From positions 1,099,001 through 1,163,000 of the forward strand of contig JARFIW010000999.1 of the NCBI GenBank assembly GCA_036346225.1: a stretch of 64,000 nt of DNA, read 5' to 3'. The position numbers and the translations under genes are program-made. Shown piece after piece: positions 36,866 to 48,009 of the stretch (within the stretch, counting starts at the first letter, position 1; each line of letters starts with the position of its first letter). The DNA is from Platerodrilus igneus. Its lineage: Eukaryota > Arthropoda > Insecta > Coleoptera > Lycidae. The notes beneath the pieces are model-generated. The model had not been told where the DNA came from. It saw only the letters and a list, made by a program, of their open reading frames with translations, and ran no database searches.

Positions 36866-37920
36866 TTACAGTTTCGAGTCAATTACAGCAAACGCCTCAC
36901 CGCGTTCCTCTAAAAGTTCCTTGCCAGTTGCATCAAGTAGATCACGATGGAAGTCAGAAACCTTCAATCCCTGAATAATTTCCCATTCACGATTTTTAAT
37001 TGATACTGGGAAGGAAAATACCACATCTTTAGGCGCTCCGTAACTACCATCACTAACAACACCCATTGAAACAAATTTACCAGGTTGAGTACCTTGAAAC
37101 CAGTCTCGCATATGATCAGCGGCTGCTTTTGCTGCAGACATGGCAGACGATAATTTACGTGCAGCTATAATAGCAGCACCTCGTTTTTGAACAATTTCAA
37201 CAAATTCCTTTTGTAACCATGCATCGTTATTTACAGCATCTGGAGCAGTTACACTTTTACCATTAATAACGACATTTGCATTAGAGGCATCAGGAACTTG
37301 AGTCGAAGAATGGTTTCCCCAAATAACAATGTTAGACACATTAATAATAGGCTGGTTAGTACGTGCTGCTATTTGAGCTTGGGCTCTATTTTGATCGAGT
37401 CTTGTCATGGCGGTAAAGTTTTCTTTAGGAATCGAAGGTGCATACTTAGCACAAACAAGTGCATTTGTATTGGCAGGGTTTCCTACAACTAACACTTTAA
37501 TATCTTTATGCGCATGTTGATCAATTGCTTCGCCTTGAACTTTAAATATTTTAACGTTAGCGGCTAGTAAATCTTTGCGTTCCATGCCTTGTTTACGAGG
37601 CATTGCACCAAGTAAAAATGCAGCTGATGCGCCCTTAAATGCTTCAACGGGGTCTACTGTTGGAACAACACCATGTACAAGTGGGAAAGCACAATCTGCT
37701 AATTCCATTACAACACCGTTTAATACCTCCATCATCGGAGGTATATCCAAAAGGTGTAAAATGATTGGTTGGTCTTGTCCAAAGACTTCTCCATTTGCAA
37801 TGATGTATAATAAGGAATAAGCGATTTGTCCAGCTGCTCCCGTTACAACTACTTTAATTGGTTCAGACTAAAATTAAATAATTTGGTAAGATAATATTCT
37901 AAGAGAAAGTAACTTACCAT
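36866..37920 (-). CDS. Mdh1: Malate dehydrogenase, cytosolic (Mdh1), complete
   Basis: Two exons: the ATG alone (37918-37920), a 50-nt intron (37868-37917, GT...AG), then one open exon (37867-36866) of 333 codons plus stop. The total of 334 residues is the usual length for cytosolic MDH. The enzyme interconverts malate and oxaloacetate with NAD(H) in the cytosol and takes part in the malate-aspartate shuttle. Visible features: Rossmann motif TGAAGQI (10-16), NAD-ribose Asp42 in HLLDIPP, substrate Arg92 and Arg98 in [20 protein letters not shown] (129-138), Asp159 and Arg162 in RLDQNRA, catalytic His187 in [12 protein letters not shown]. No mitochondrial presequence and no frame damage, so it is probably functional. 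Confidence 0.97.
37868..37917 (-). other. Mdh1: 50-nt Mdh1 intron directly after the start codon
   Basis: The minus strand reads ATG|GTAAGTTAC...ATTTTAG|TCTGAACC. The donor is close to consensus and the acceptor has a T-rich tract. The intron is near the minimum insect size. Without it the protein would lack an in-frame start, so the intron also decides the start codon. Confidence 0.9.
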
Positions 37921-38742
37921 ATTAGTTTTCTATATTATTCCTGATTTGTTGTGAAAGTTAAAGATTTTTACGGACGTACAAGTGAACAATTCTAAACGGA
38001 AAGGCGATAAAAGTGGTTTTTAGTAACGTGAAATAGATATGTGATAATGAACAAACTTTGAACTTGACCTACATGTTGACCTACTTGACATTCACTGGAT
38101 GTGGTTAAAGTACCTGCCGACACTACGCAGTGCATCTAAACTAATCATGAATTGAATTACTTTCAGTTTAATACAAATCTGAGCCACCAATGAAACAATG
38201 CTTTGATTCTGTACCCCAGTAATAATAATTGTCTTTGCAGCAAGTGGAGTAATAAAACTTTGAGCAGGTGTATTTTAACTTTATTTTTTAAATTCACCGT
38301 AAGGCTAAAGTTTACCTGTTAAGTATAACAATTATAAACTGTAAACTAATAACAAATCATTGTGGCTTACAAGTGTCTTTCCCACTCACGTCACCAATAA
38401 ACTAGCGTAATTGAGACGCTGCTTGACTATTATATGTGGCTTTCTTCCAATTTTTTTTACCAAGAAGTATCCTAATTTTGACAATAGTTCCTTTTTGTTC
38501 TCGAAGCAAGGCCGGCTAATCTCAGCGTTAAATTTAATTATAGATCGCCTGACTGTCAACAATAATAAATGTCCTTATTGAAACATATACAAAAGAAGAA
38601 TATTAATTCAATATTATAAGATATAACAAAATAAATAAAGGAAATAAAAAAGTACAATCTGTTAAAATGCGTTATTCAGACTGTAATTACATACTTTACC
38701 ACTTAACTTAGTTCACATGTGTTGGACATGTCTGTAAACAAT
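37921..38742. other. Mdh1 upstream region
   Basis: Contains the Mdh1 5' UTR and presumably its promoter. I see no TATA box at a convincing distance and no other gene. It ends where the gypsy LTR begins, about 0.8 kb upstream of the Mdh1 start. Confidence 0.4.
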
Positions 38743-39275
38743 TGTAACGGGCTACTGCTACCGCGTTTCTCTAAGTTAAAACAAGTAATATCAAGAGTCT
38801 TTATTACTCACTGTTCATAAGTCTAATTAACAGTATATGCCTTATTTATAGATGTTTTCAGTCCAATTAACAATGAAGCACTATCACACTAATGAATTTA
38901 CAAGCACTAATATCTTCTTAAACTAACTTCTTTACCATAGGTCCATTAATAACACTAACACAACTATTTTTATTACACTTCTATCTATTTATGTATACTA
39001 CAAGCTGCATGTACATTAGACACAGCATATAACATTTATGTATACTCTTGGACTTCCAAAAGCTCAACTACTTTTACTATACACGATATAATTTTACATT
39101 CGACATACTGGTATAGACTAAACTCTTGCATTTATTAGCGGTCTTATATATACTCTGAATTAAAAAGGATGACTCATTCCCCAATAATTTCTAGAAGAAT
39201 TCTCGAACCCTGGAGAATGTGCAGAGCCTACGGCGCTTGTGTGTTTGACGGGTTGCCTAATAGTAGCTCGCAACA
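38743..39275 (-). mobile_element. 3' LTR of a Ty3/gypsy element
   Basis: On the minus strand the LTR starts TGTTGCGAGC at 39275, right after a polypurine tract, and ends GCCCGTTACA at 38743 (533 bp; TG...CA ends). It contains a TATATATAAG box (about 39142-39157) and an AATAAA (38800-38805), in the usual U3 and R positions. It is the 3' LTR of the element whose integrase lies at 39590-40700. No matching 5' LTR is seen in the window. Confidence 0.8.
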
Positions 39276-39293
39276 CTACCTCCCCCCCCCTTT
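39276..39293 (-). promoter_or_regulatory. Polypurine tract of the gypsy element
   Basis: The minus strand reads AAAGGGGGGGGGAGGTAG directly before the LTR start TGTTGC. Such tracts prime plus-strand DNA synthesis in LTR retroelements. Position and composition support the LTR call. Confidence 0.82.
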
Positions 39294-39589
39294 AAAACCG
39301 TTACGTCTCGTAACTGTAAATACATTTTGACAACAATTCGATGACTGATGACGGTATCGGCAGCTATCTGCTCTGTTGCATCCACCACGTCATTGGAAGT
39401 AACAGTCAACACTCATTTGTTGGTCTTGGTAGGCAACCGGTTGATAACAACAAACAAGGACCTGGACGTTGGTTTCCTGGAAAACTACTTCTAGCATATT
39501 TCGGACTATCCTTCAATCTAAACGATCCAGTCCACTGCCTAGCTTGGACACCGCTAGTCTCGTGACCCCATTTTTCATCATCTGCGCCT

Positions 39590-40700
39590 TAAGATTTAGC
39601 AAAGCCTCCTATAGATGTCCATAACTAGGTCTCTGCCATGAAGAATTTTTGGTGACCAGATAAAAACACAACGATTTTTATCCTAAAGAACCAAAGCTTT
39701 TCCTACAGTTGGCTGCTGTTGTACTAATTCATCCACACATCCAAACCTTTTCTTGAAAACAAGAGCTATTCCCCTTGACATTTCCAAATCTTGAGCTACG
39801 CAATGTGCAAGGGAATACTCTTCTGGTGATCTAAACAGATCTTGCTGTTTTTCAACAACATGCCAAATCTCGCCTTAGCGGAACCACCATACGCCGCCAT
39901 AAAGCTCTCAAAATTTGCGCTTGGCTCATGATTAATAACTTGTCGAACACCATTCTCATTATTCGAGCCTTCCTGGTTGTTGCCAGCGTAGGATGTTAAA
40001 CGGTCAAAGTGTACCACTTTCGGTTTACCACGGGGGATCTTCTGATCCGGTACACTACATCATTAATCCTTTTCATCACGTCGTACGGGCCTTCCCATTG
40101 TCTTTGTAATTTTGGCGACAACCCACGCTTTCTTTGTAGATTATACAACCACACCAAATCTCCAGGTTGATAACCACGTTCTTGTGCTCTCGGGTCATAT
40201 TGTGATTTCATTTGATTGCTTGCTGCCTGGATATTCTTTCGGGCGTTTTCGTGAATGCTATTTGATCTTTCACGAAGCTTACTAACGTAATCTTCACCTG
40301 CGATCTTTTCTCCAGGTTTAAATCCAAACTGAAGATCACATGGTAGCCGCAATTCGCGTCCTAGCATTATGCAAGCGGGAGAGTATTCTGTGCTGTCATG
40401 TACCAAAGATCGGTACGCCAGTAGGAACAAATGTAAATATTGGTCTCGTTGATGTTCAGAGACAACTTTGGCCAGGTACTTTTCTAACGTCCTGTTCATT
40501 CTTTCAACCATTCCATCCGATTGGGGATGAAGTGGCGTGGTTCTAGTCTTCCTGATTCCAAGATACTTGCAGACGTTTTGAAACAACGCTGATTCGAAGT
40601 TTCAACCCTGATTGGAGTGTAATTCCAACGGAACTCCAAAGCGACAATGTTTCTGGAAAATCTGAGGCCACTTTATGGGACAGAGTGTCATATGACTCTG
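39590..40700 (-). pseudogene. Ty3/gypsy integrase remnant
   Basis: In minus-strand order, the integrase catalytic core contains a block reading LHSNQG, where the family has a catalytic Asp in place of Asn, followed by an in-frame TGA. Next come NFESALFQNVCKYLGI and TTPLHPQSDGMVERMNRTL (about 40540-40480), the catalytic Glu being in the latter. The C-terminal domain has ERGYQPGDLVWLYNLQRKRG and a WEGPYDV block (about 40090). A frame change near 40010 leads to the tail (VVHFDRLTSYAG). The 5' two-thirds of pol and gag are missing; similarity fades near 40700. Clearly inactive. Confidence 0.87.
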
Positions 40701-43700
40701 CTCCCATGAAATGCAGTAACTAATGTTCTGCTATTTGATATACCGTAAATGCAGGTTCTAATCTTTTAACCCGTCTGATCCATCTTGCATTACTTGCATT
40801 GACTATTGAAAAGTTTGAAGTAGAAAGTAGCCAATTTCTTGATTCTTTTGTTGTATTGCCAGTGTTCATTGTTGTAGGTTTGTAATCTTGCAGCTTGTCG
40901 CCAATTCTCAGTTATGTATGATGTATAGTTGTAGTTTAGTAGTAACAGAGTTTGTATATACAATAATCATGTATGTTGCATTAAGCTTGTGTATGAAGCA
41001 TGAAACATTTAATGCGGACACTTTGACAACAGCCGGATGATATATAGACCTTCTTGTATGGGAAGCAAGGAATAGCTATTACTTTGTGGGTAGGTTTTTC
41101 TAGCATATGGGACGTTGTCTTCAACTGAATTGATGTGGTGAATGGAAGTGACTTTGTGGGATTGCATGTAAAAAGACTGCGAACCCAAATTCTCTTAATC
41201 ACACCATATCTTTGCATCCTTCAGGTAAGAGAGTATACTACGTCTAGTTAAATGGGGGTTGTGCTTTACATAGGCGTTGGTTTATCATGTGTTTCATTAA
41301 ATTCGTGTACAGAAGCACGTACTACTCAGTATAGACATATAGACAATGCTTTGCTGATGCACGGAAACACTCATCAGTGAGACATTCACTATAATAAATT
41401 CCTAATTTCTTATTGCTTGCTCGGCGGCTTATGAAACTGTTTGTAAAGTTACCTTAAAGAGCTCTGAACCCGCCCCATAGAAAGGTGTACATTAACTTTC
41501 CGCCATAACAGCTTCAATCAACTCTACAGGGTGTATGTAACGCTCTAGTTTAAAATTTAACAAATTCTGTTTATAATCATTAGTTAATTAGTCTGAGGCA
41601 ATGGAATAATAAATCTATAAACGTTATTTTTCTACCTTCTCAGTTGAACTCTACTTCTAGTTTTGTGTGTGGAAAATAGAGCTCGTATAATTGCCAGGCA
41701 TGAGGTGTTGTTTTGGTACAATGTTGAGTGAGAAGAGAAAGAAGGATTCACGTGACATTTAATTCTAAGACAATTAAAACTTACCACCATAAAACAATGG
41801 CTACATGATCTGTTCAAGACATTCGCACACTAAGACGTATTGCAACATCCCGAACTTCTGAAGACATTGCAACTGTCAATTAAATGTTCACCAGAAATCT
41901 AACAAAATTAGTGAATGCCATCGTCCGAGAAAATGGTGAGACTCATTTTGCAGCTTAAGAAATCAGTCTTTTAAATTCTGCCAACTCTATTAAATCGAGG
42001 AAATTATCCCAGAAAACTAAAAGGCGAATGGAATTATGAAGATAATGTTATATTGGCTGGATGAGGAACGTGAACTGTTTAAAAACATCTTTCATAATGA
42101 TGATGCTGTTTCATGCGGGGCTGGGTAGTGGAGAATTGTTAACAAATATGATTGTCTTACTGGATACCGAATGGTTTACATAAATAGGTTGGAAAGGTTT
42201 TGGGGTGCAATAAAGTAACAGTGTGGTGCGAGATGATCCAGAAAAATTGTAGATGTATTGGTAAAGTACCATCCTGCATGCTACATGCAGCAATTTATGA
42301 CATATTTTAAAAGTTACAGAAATGTGCAAAAAATGCAGGAGCCCAAGTTGAATTTTGACCCGCTATTTGAAAATCTCAGATTGTTAATACCAGTTAAAGT
42401 TCGGGCCTTTGGAGCTGGTTTTTTAAAAACACTTTGACTTTAACAAATTTATTTTAATAAGTTAAAATTTAGATAACTTGTACATAATACTAAAAATTAA
42501 TTATTGTACTAGTGAGTAGCTCAAACAACGAAGTATTGAGTTTGAAGACTGACTGCCGGGCATTGAGCTCCCGGGCCTTTTATAATAACCTGCCCCTCAC
42601 ACGGCTGTGAGAACTTGCAGATCTCATGTCTGCGTTTTTCTTTATTGTACACTTTATTACAATGTAACAACTTAATTCTAAGTAACTGCGGTATGTTGAC
42701 CGCCTGTGACCTGCCACCTGCAGTATCACTGCCCTCACGGATGCAAAGCTGCATTCCGTTCTCATGAACTGTCGATAACCTCTCTGGGTTATCCTTGTGT
42801 TACAATGTTGCATTGAACTTATACTTTTACTTAATAATTTCTAATAATTCATATTAGATTCAATACATCAATATATATAAGTAATTGGGGGATACATAAC
42901 TTACCTTGTTTTTAAATTCCGTGTATATCTCAAAAAAATAATAAAGTAATTATATTGAAGATAGGGAGTTAGTTATTAATCATACACACTGAATTGTACA
43001 TAAAATACCGTAACGTATAGTTAGTGATTACGAGATGGCAGTTTTTGGTCTATATTTTCATCTTATTTTCATGTCTTTTCGTAATAGACCCTTTAACTAT
43101 AAGCTATCATGTAGATCTTGAATAAAATACTTTTAACAACAAATAACTCTCAACGTACAAATAAAAAACTGACTATCCTTAGCAATAATATTTATATTTA
43201 TAATCACCATTTTTAATAACGAAATACTCCAATTGGGTTTCGAAAATACACATAAATTGTACATTATGATTAATTTTACATGCTGACAGATATGAGTTTA
43301 TTTCACATTAGCGAGAACATTATAATTACAAGATAGCATTTGGAAATACATATAATATATTTTACAAAATACTGATAGGTACATTGCTTAAATAATATTA
43401 CACATGCAATTTGATAATAAATAGGTTATGAATGTTGTAGATACTTCAGGTAAATACTGCTTGTTCCTGTAAGAAAACAATATAAAATTAGCAATAGGTA
43501 ACAAAAATAAATTTAACGTACATGCTTATAGAGGGTGTTGCTAATAGGTCTGTACAAAATGTTACCACAAATTCCTGAGACTAATATATGATGATCTAGC
43601 CTAATTTACTTTAGTCTAAAAGTTGATAGTTTACAAGACACAGGGTCAACGTTATTATTTTTAATCTATTTTTTAAAAATAGGTATCTTAATAATAGCAG

Positions 43701-44424
43701 AATTTGCATGAAATTTGGTGTCTAAGGGTATTTTAAGATAAGAAATTCAGATTTGTTAATAATTTTACTGTATCTCACAGAGGGTGTTACCAGCAGCCCT
43801 ACATTTGAAGCTCCATAATTTGTTATGCCTTGGTATATCAAATTTCTGGTTCAAAATTCTTATTCCCTGTATTTTTTCTCCAAAAGTGGTATTATACCTT
43901 GTAGATGTCACCTCGAGCAGCCATTTCTGAGATAATTAAATTTAAATGTTTTATTACATACATAGCTCCCCCTTCACACTTTATTCAGGCTTGAGACTGG
44001 TTCAAGAAATTTGGAACGTATTAAAGGGCCAACAAAGACAAACTTTTATGCAGCAATGTTAGGCAATGTTAGGCATATTTGGATAGTTTTAAATCGACAC
44101 TTCAAGTTGTGGCGGCTGCTATCTGGTATTACGGATCCCTCCTCATTTACTTTTTGTTAGTGTCTTGTTGATCAACTACACTCAAAGTCAAGGTTATGGA
44201 TATAATTATTTAACCCTAACTTTAGTTTTAGTTTATAAATTATATTTAACGGTTCATTAATTTTGAAGTCGAATTTATATGAAGTATGTAATTGTTTGTT
44301 AAAGTCAATGTAGTACCTTTGTGTGAAGCATTGGGGACGTGGCCGCAAGTGTAGCGGTCTTTACTCAAATTATACGGTCAATGTAGCACGTTCGGGTTGA
44401 GCATTGGAAAATCAAATGTAGCGT
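40701..44424. other. Long stretch without a recognisable gene
   Basis: No coding domain is identified. Around 41640-42420 some readings look like eroded protein (for example INRLERFWG near 42185) but not enough to name. Around 43540-43830 two blocks starting 'agagggtgtt' suggest a repeat element. The sequence from 44260 to 44424 resembles the tail of the SINE family at 45240-45320 and may be an older SINE tail. Confidence 0.35.
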
Positions 44425-45320
44425 CTCCTTTTCTGAGCGGCTCCGTAGCTTTGTTGGTTTGCACGTGACTACTAAACCCAAGGTCCCGGAATTGATTTTC
44501 GACATGGACCTTTTGAAAAATGTTAGGCGAACGTTTTTCATAAAATGCGCTGTACTAGGCCGCCCCCTATAATAATAGGTAGAAGTATCCGTAATGTTTA
44601 AGTTGGTCCGATAGGTAAGGGTCAGTCGGGGTTATGCGTGCGAGAGAGTGCGCCACGCGGTCAAAAAGCGTGTCGGTTGTTCTAGAACCCAGTTAATTTG
44701 TGAACTTTGCGTTGCAAATAAATTATACATTTATCCGTAAGAGTGTGGCAGTGATAGTTGATGTTAATGAGGATCAGTTGGATTGTACTTTACAGATAAG
44801 TTATAGTTGTAGTATTGTTTCTTTGTTTGTTTTTTTTAATGGCAACTCCGCTGACCACATGGTAGTTACGGTGCGTGCTGCATTTCTTTTTATTTAGCTG
44901 TGTTTGTTTTCTTTATTTTTTGACATTGGTTACAATTCATTAAACTACATAAATCCATCTACGAGTTATTATTACATATCTACAGGTTGTAACAGGTAAA
45001 AACTTAAAGGATCACGAAAATACCACATGAGAGGGGTTGCCGCTAGCCTGGGCCAACATCTGCAAGGCAACCACTCGTTTCCGCACCTCCTGGAATTTCT
45101 AAGCTTTCTGGGGGAACTGGTTCAGCGCCTTCGTTCAGATGAGAGATAAAATGTATGTTCCGGTGTGAGTGTTGTCATGCACGTTAAAGATCCCCACCTT
45201 GCTTGGAATAGCAGGAGTTCGGCTAAATTCAAAATATTCAGGTAAAAAACTCGCTTCCTGGCCAATGTAGTTCCTTCGGGTGGTACATTGAAATAAAAAT
45301 CAAATGTCTCCTTTTCTATC
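44425..45320 (+). mobile_element. Split tRNA-derived SINE
   Basis: The head at 44425-44560 (GGCTCCGTAGCTTTGTTGG, 'aaggtcccgg', then 'ttgaaaaatgttaggcgaacg') matches the SINE at 27283-27456. The B box has decayed. The next part of the family consensus, 'cgttcagatgagagataaaatg' with a GT-rich stretch and 'cacgttaaagatcccc', appears only at about 45130-45200. About 560 bp of foreign, LTR-like sequence therefore separates the two. The tail continues to about 45320 ('ccttcgggtggtacattg'). Confidence 0.6.
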
Positions 45321-45689
45321 TTATTTTTCCTCTGACGGGACTGTCTTATGCTCCAAAAACTACTGTGTTGTGCGGCCCACTTCCGGTTACTGACTCCTTT
45401 TTGGCAAGTTGAGTAGCGCTTTTCTTTCCATCTTGTTTATCATCGTCTGCTCAATGTGAGATCTTCTTCTCTTTTCGCCTCGGAAACTACTACGTCATCC
45501 AATTGATTCCAACCTCCTTCCTTCACAGATCATCCTGTACTCACGGTAAACCGTTCCTTGTACATACAACAGAACGGGTAACGTTTCTCAAACTTCCATT
45601 TTGGCACAGAAAACTTTTCTTTTAATGGTTCAATGGAGTCACTCTCTGAATTTAGTTTTAAGTATATTGATGTCAGAATGTTACCTTTA
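45321..45689. other. Spacer without gene
   Basis: No feature is recognised between the SINE tail and the tandem repeat. Confidence 0.35.
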
Positions 45690-45990
45690 TCATAGAGTTT
45701 TACCTTTACCTCGGGCTTATTTTTGAAAATTATCTTGAAATTATATTTTTATCTTGGGACTACTTTTGGGAATTATCTTAAGATCTTGCTTTTATTTTCG
45801 GGTTGTTTTTTGGAATTATCCTGAGATTTCACTTTTATGTCAGGATTACCTTTGGGAATTACCTTAAGATTATCTTTGAAGATTATCTTGAGATTTTACC
45901 TTTATCTCATGGTTATCTTTGGAATTTTACCTCATTCTCGAGCTTCTATTGAATAATTATCTCTTGCTTCTTATAATTGCACAATCTTTG
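45690..45990. repeat. Degenerate tandem repeat, about 50-bp unit
   Basis: At least five diverged units are based on 'ttttacctttatctcgggcttatttttgggaattatcttgaga', with variable 'ttaagatc' or 'ttgagatt' joins. Non-coding minisatellite. Confidence 0.7.
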
Positions 45991-47275
45991 GGAATTTTAA
46001 TTAATAGAGATTTTAAAACCAAGATTTATATGACTTGGGTGAAAAGTAAACGTTGAAAAAAAGAATCTAAGCGGCGTTAGCTTTATAATTTATTAGAGCA
46101 GTTAAGGAAAATTATTGAAAAAAATTTGTTTGGCTCAGATGTCAAATAGACAACTAAGATTTGAACTTACCTGCAATTTTGCAAATATTTTTCTCGAATG
46201 TTTTATATATCAAAATGCTTATATAAAAAAATTGAAAAAGGAGTTGGTTAAACTATATTATATCTTAAGATTTGGAATTTAACTTAGAGTTGTATATTAG
46301 GTTAAGGAAGGTGTCTGACTTTTAGACAAAATGTGTTGCAGACGAGGATTGCGGCAAAAATAGCTGTGCGTAATATTGAGGTAATCGATTAATTAGTGCC
46401 TATTTCTTTCTTCTTTTTTTCCTGATTTAGTACGGGTTGCTTCAAGAAAAATTAGGTGACACATAAGAACTTTATTTGGTCATCAGAGTCATTAGGGCCT
46501 TAAAGTTATAAGTCGTTGTCCGGATTTGGGGGAACAAGATGCTTTTTTTGCCACAATTGTTACAATTTAAGTGAATTAACCCGTAACATGTCTTTTTCAA
46601 TTATTGCATAACCAGTTTTCACTTCTTATATTTAATAAATCTTGTTATTTTTTTGTATAAAAGTAAAGCAATTCCATTTGTTTCTCGAATCCGATCCTGT
46701 ATATTTTATAAATTATTGGTTACATTGTACGATTAAAATAATTTTAATATGCGCAAACAAGTTAAAATACTCTTGATAGTTTTATCGCTCTCAGGAAGTG
46801 TACTGTGAACGCGCATTATTGAAGTATCAAAGTTCCCTATTCTTAGTTGTAGAATATCATCCAATTTTAATAAGCCAATCCCGCAGAGGACGAACGGGTG
46901 TTAAAACGATGGTGGTAATTTACATAAACTTATCGATCAGTTCCGTACTTAAATTTGAAAAGGCAACTGCGTTTCCAGAGTGCGTTATCGCGTGCTGTGA
47001 CGTAGTGCTTGTTTATCGTTCTTCTTTTTACCTTTTCTTTAGAGCACTGCTGTTATTACCGGTAAGAAGCACTTTATAAATTTTCTGCAGAGTGGACAAC
47101 AAAAACCTGAGAAATCCATCCAGCTGCAGAAAGACATAATCGTAGGGGATAATCGGTTAAACTTTCATATAGAAATTTACATACCTGAACTATACAATTT
47201 ACTCTGTAAGGGTCAGTTTTGTAGAGATTGTAGCAACTTATACAATTAGTATTTTAGATTTTACTTCTTAATCTA
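45991..47275. other. Region 3' of Mip, no gene seen
   Basis: No domain-bearing frame. One open frame at 46798-47079 (+) is about 93 codons but has no recognised motif and lies opposite the Mip 3' flank, so I do not call it. Confidence 0.35.
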
Positions 47276-47281
47276 TTTATT
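47276..47281 (-). terminator. Mip: Candidate Mip poly(A) signal
   Basis: AATAAA on the minus strand lies about 200 nt after the Mip stop codon. It is the first such hexamer I find downstream. Confidence 0.45.
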
Positions 47282-47482
47282 AAAATGCATAAGATTTTTA
47301 TGGTAAAGCTTCCTAATAATTGTGACACATAGTGTATCTAGCAGCTTTGTTGTTATCACTATTACTAAAAATAATCCTAAGTTTTTAATATTTTCTTACG
47401 CACAATTATAATAACACAAACGATGAACAACGTCACTCATAAAAGGTCACAGCAAACAAGAGTGTCAACTTACCTAATGAGT

Positions 47483-47565
47483 TCATTGGTTATCATCAAA
47501 GTATGCTCGTTTGCCCCACATTCCTTTTAAATTTGTCCAAGCTGGTTCGCGTTTTCCCCAAGATC
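47483..47565 (-). CDS. Mip: Myoinhibitory peptide / allatostatin-B precursor, last coding exon
   Basis: An acceptor (tttgtcgtag) precedes an 83-nt exon beginning in phase 1: GA completes a Gly codon. It encodes SWGKR, EPAWTNLKGMWGKR and a short tail AYFDDNQ, ending TGA at 47483-47485. EPAWTNLKGMW follows the W-X6-W-amide rule of myoinhibitory peptides and closely resembles a known Drosophila MIP (EPTWNNLKGMW-amide). GKR supplies the amide donor and dibasic cleavage site. Joined to the 51336-51537 exon it completes DNWSNFR-GSWGKR, another W-X6-W peptide. MIPs are secreted neuropeptides that inhibit visceral muscle and juvenile hormone synthesis and act through the sex-peptide/MIP receptor. Confidence 0.92.
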
Positions 47566-48009
47566 CTACGACAAAGAGAGAAAAATATTTTAATGCGTGA
47601 AACCTATTTTAAGCAGCATTAAAAAACAAAATTGGGCATTTGTATGCATTTGATACGGTTGAGAATGTGTCCCTGGAGTTAAATATTATTAAATTTGCAA
47701 GAAATCAATTAAAAGAAGAAAAGAAATTAAATTAATTAATTAATTATTGTACGTTTTTCCGGCGTATTTGCCTACGAAATTCGAATAATCAAAACTAAGC
47801 CTTAACTCAACAATTTCAATATCAAAATATTAATCTCGTACAACAATAATAAATTTCTAAGCATTATAGAACGTCTTCACATTCTTTGAAAATAATTAAT
47901 TTAGTGTTGCCGTACTATGATAATATAGTAAATTTAGGTAGGTTGCATATTACGTATGACGTAATTTATTAGCGCTACCGAACCGGAGCCGCCGAGTCAG
48001 TTTTAAAAA

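Noticed and set aside
36866..37867. Mdh1 as a processed retrocopy because its main exon is uninterrupted
   Set aside because: It has a proper intron after the ATG, all catalytic residues and no damage, and no poly(A) tail or target duplication is seen.
46798..47079. 93-codon plus-strand frame near the Mip 3' flank
   Set aside because: No recognisable domain, weak start context and no neighbouring exon.
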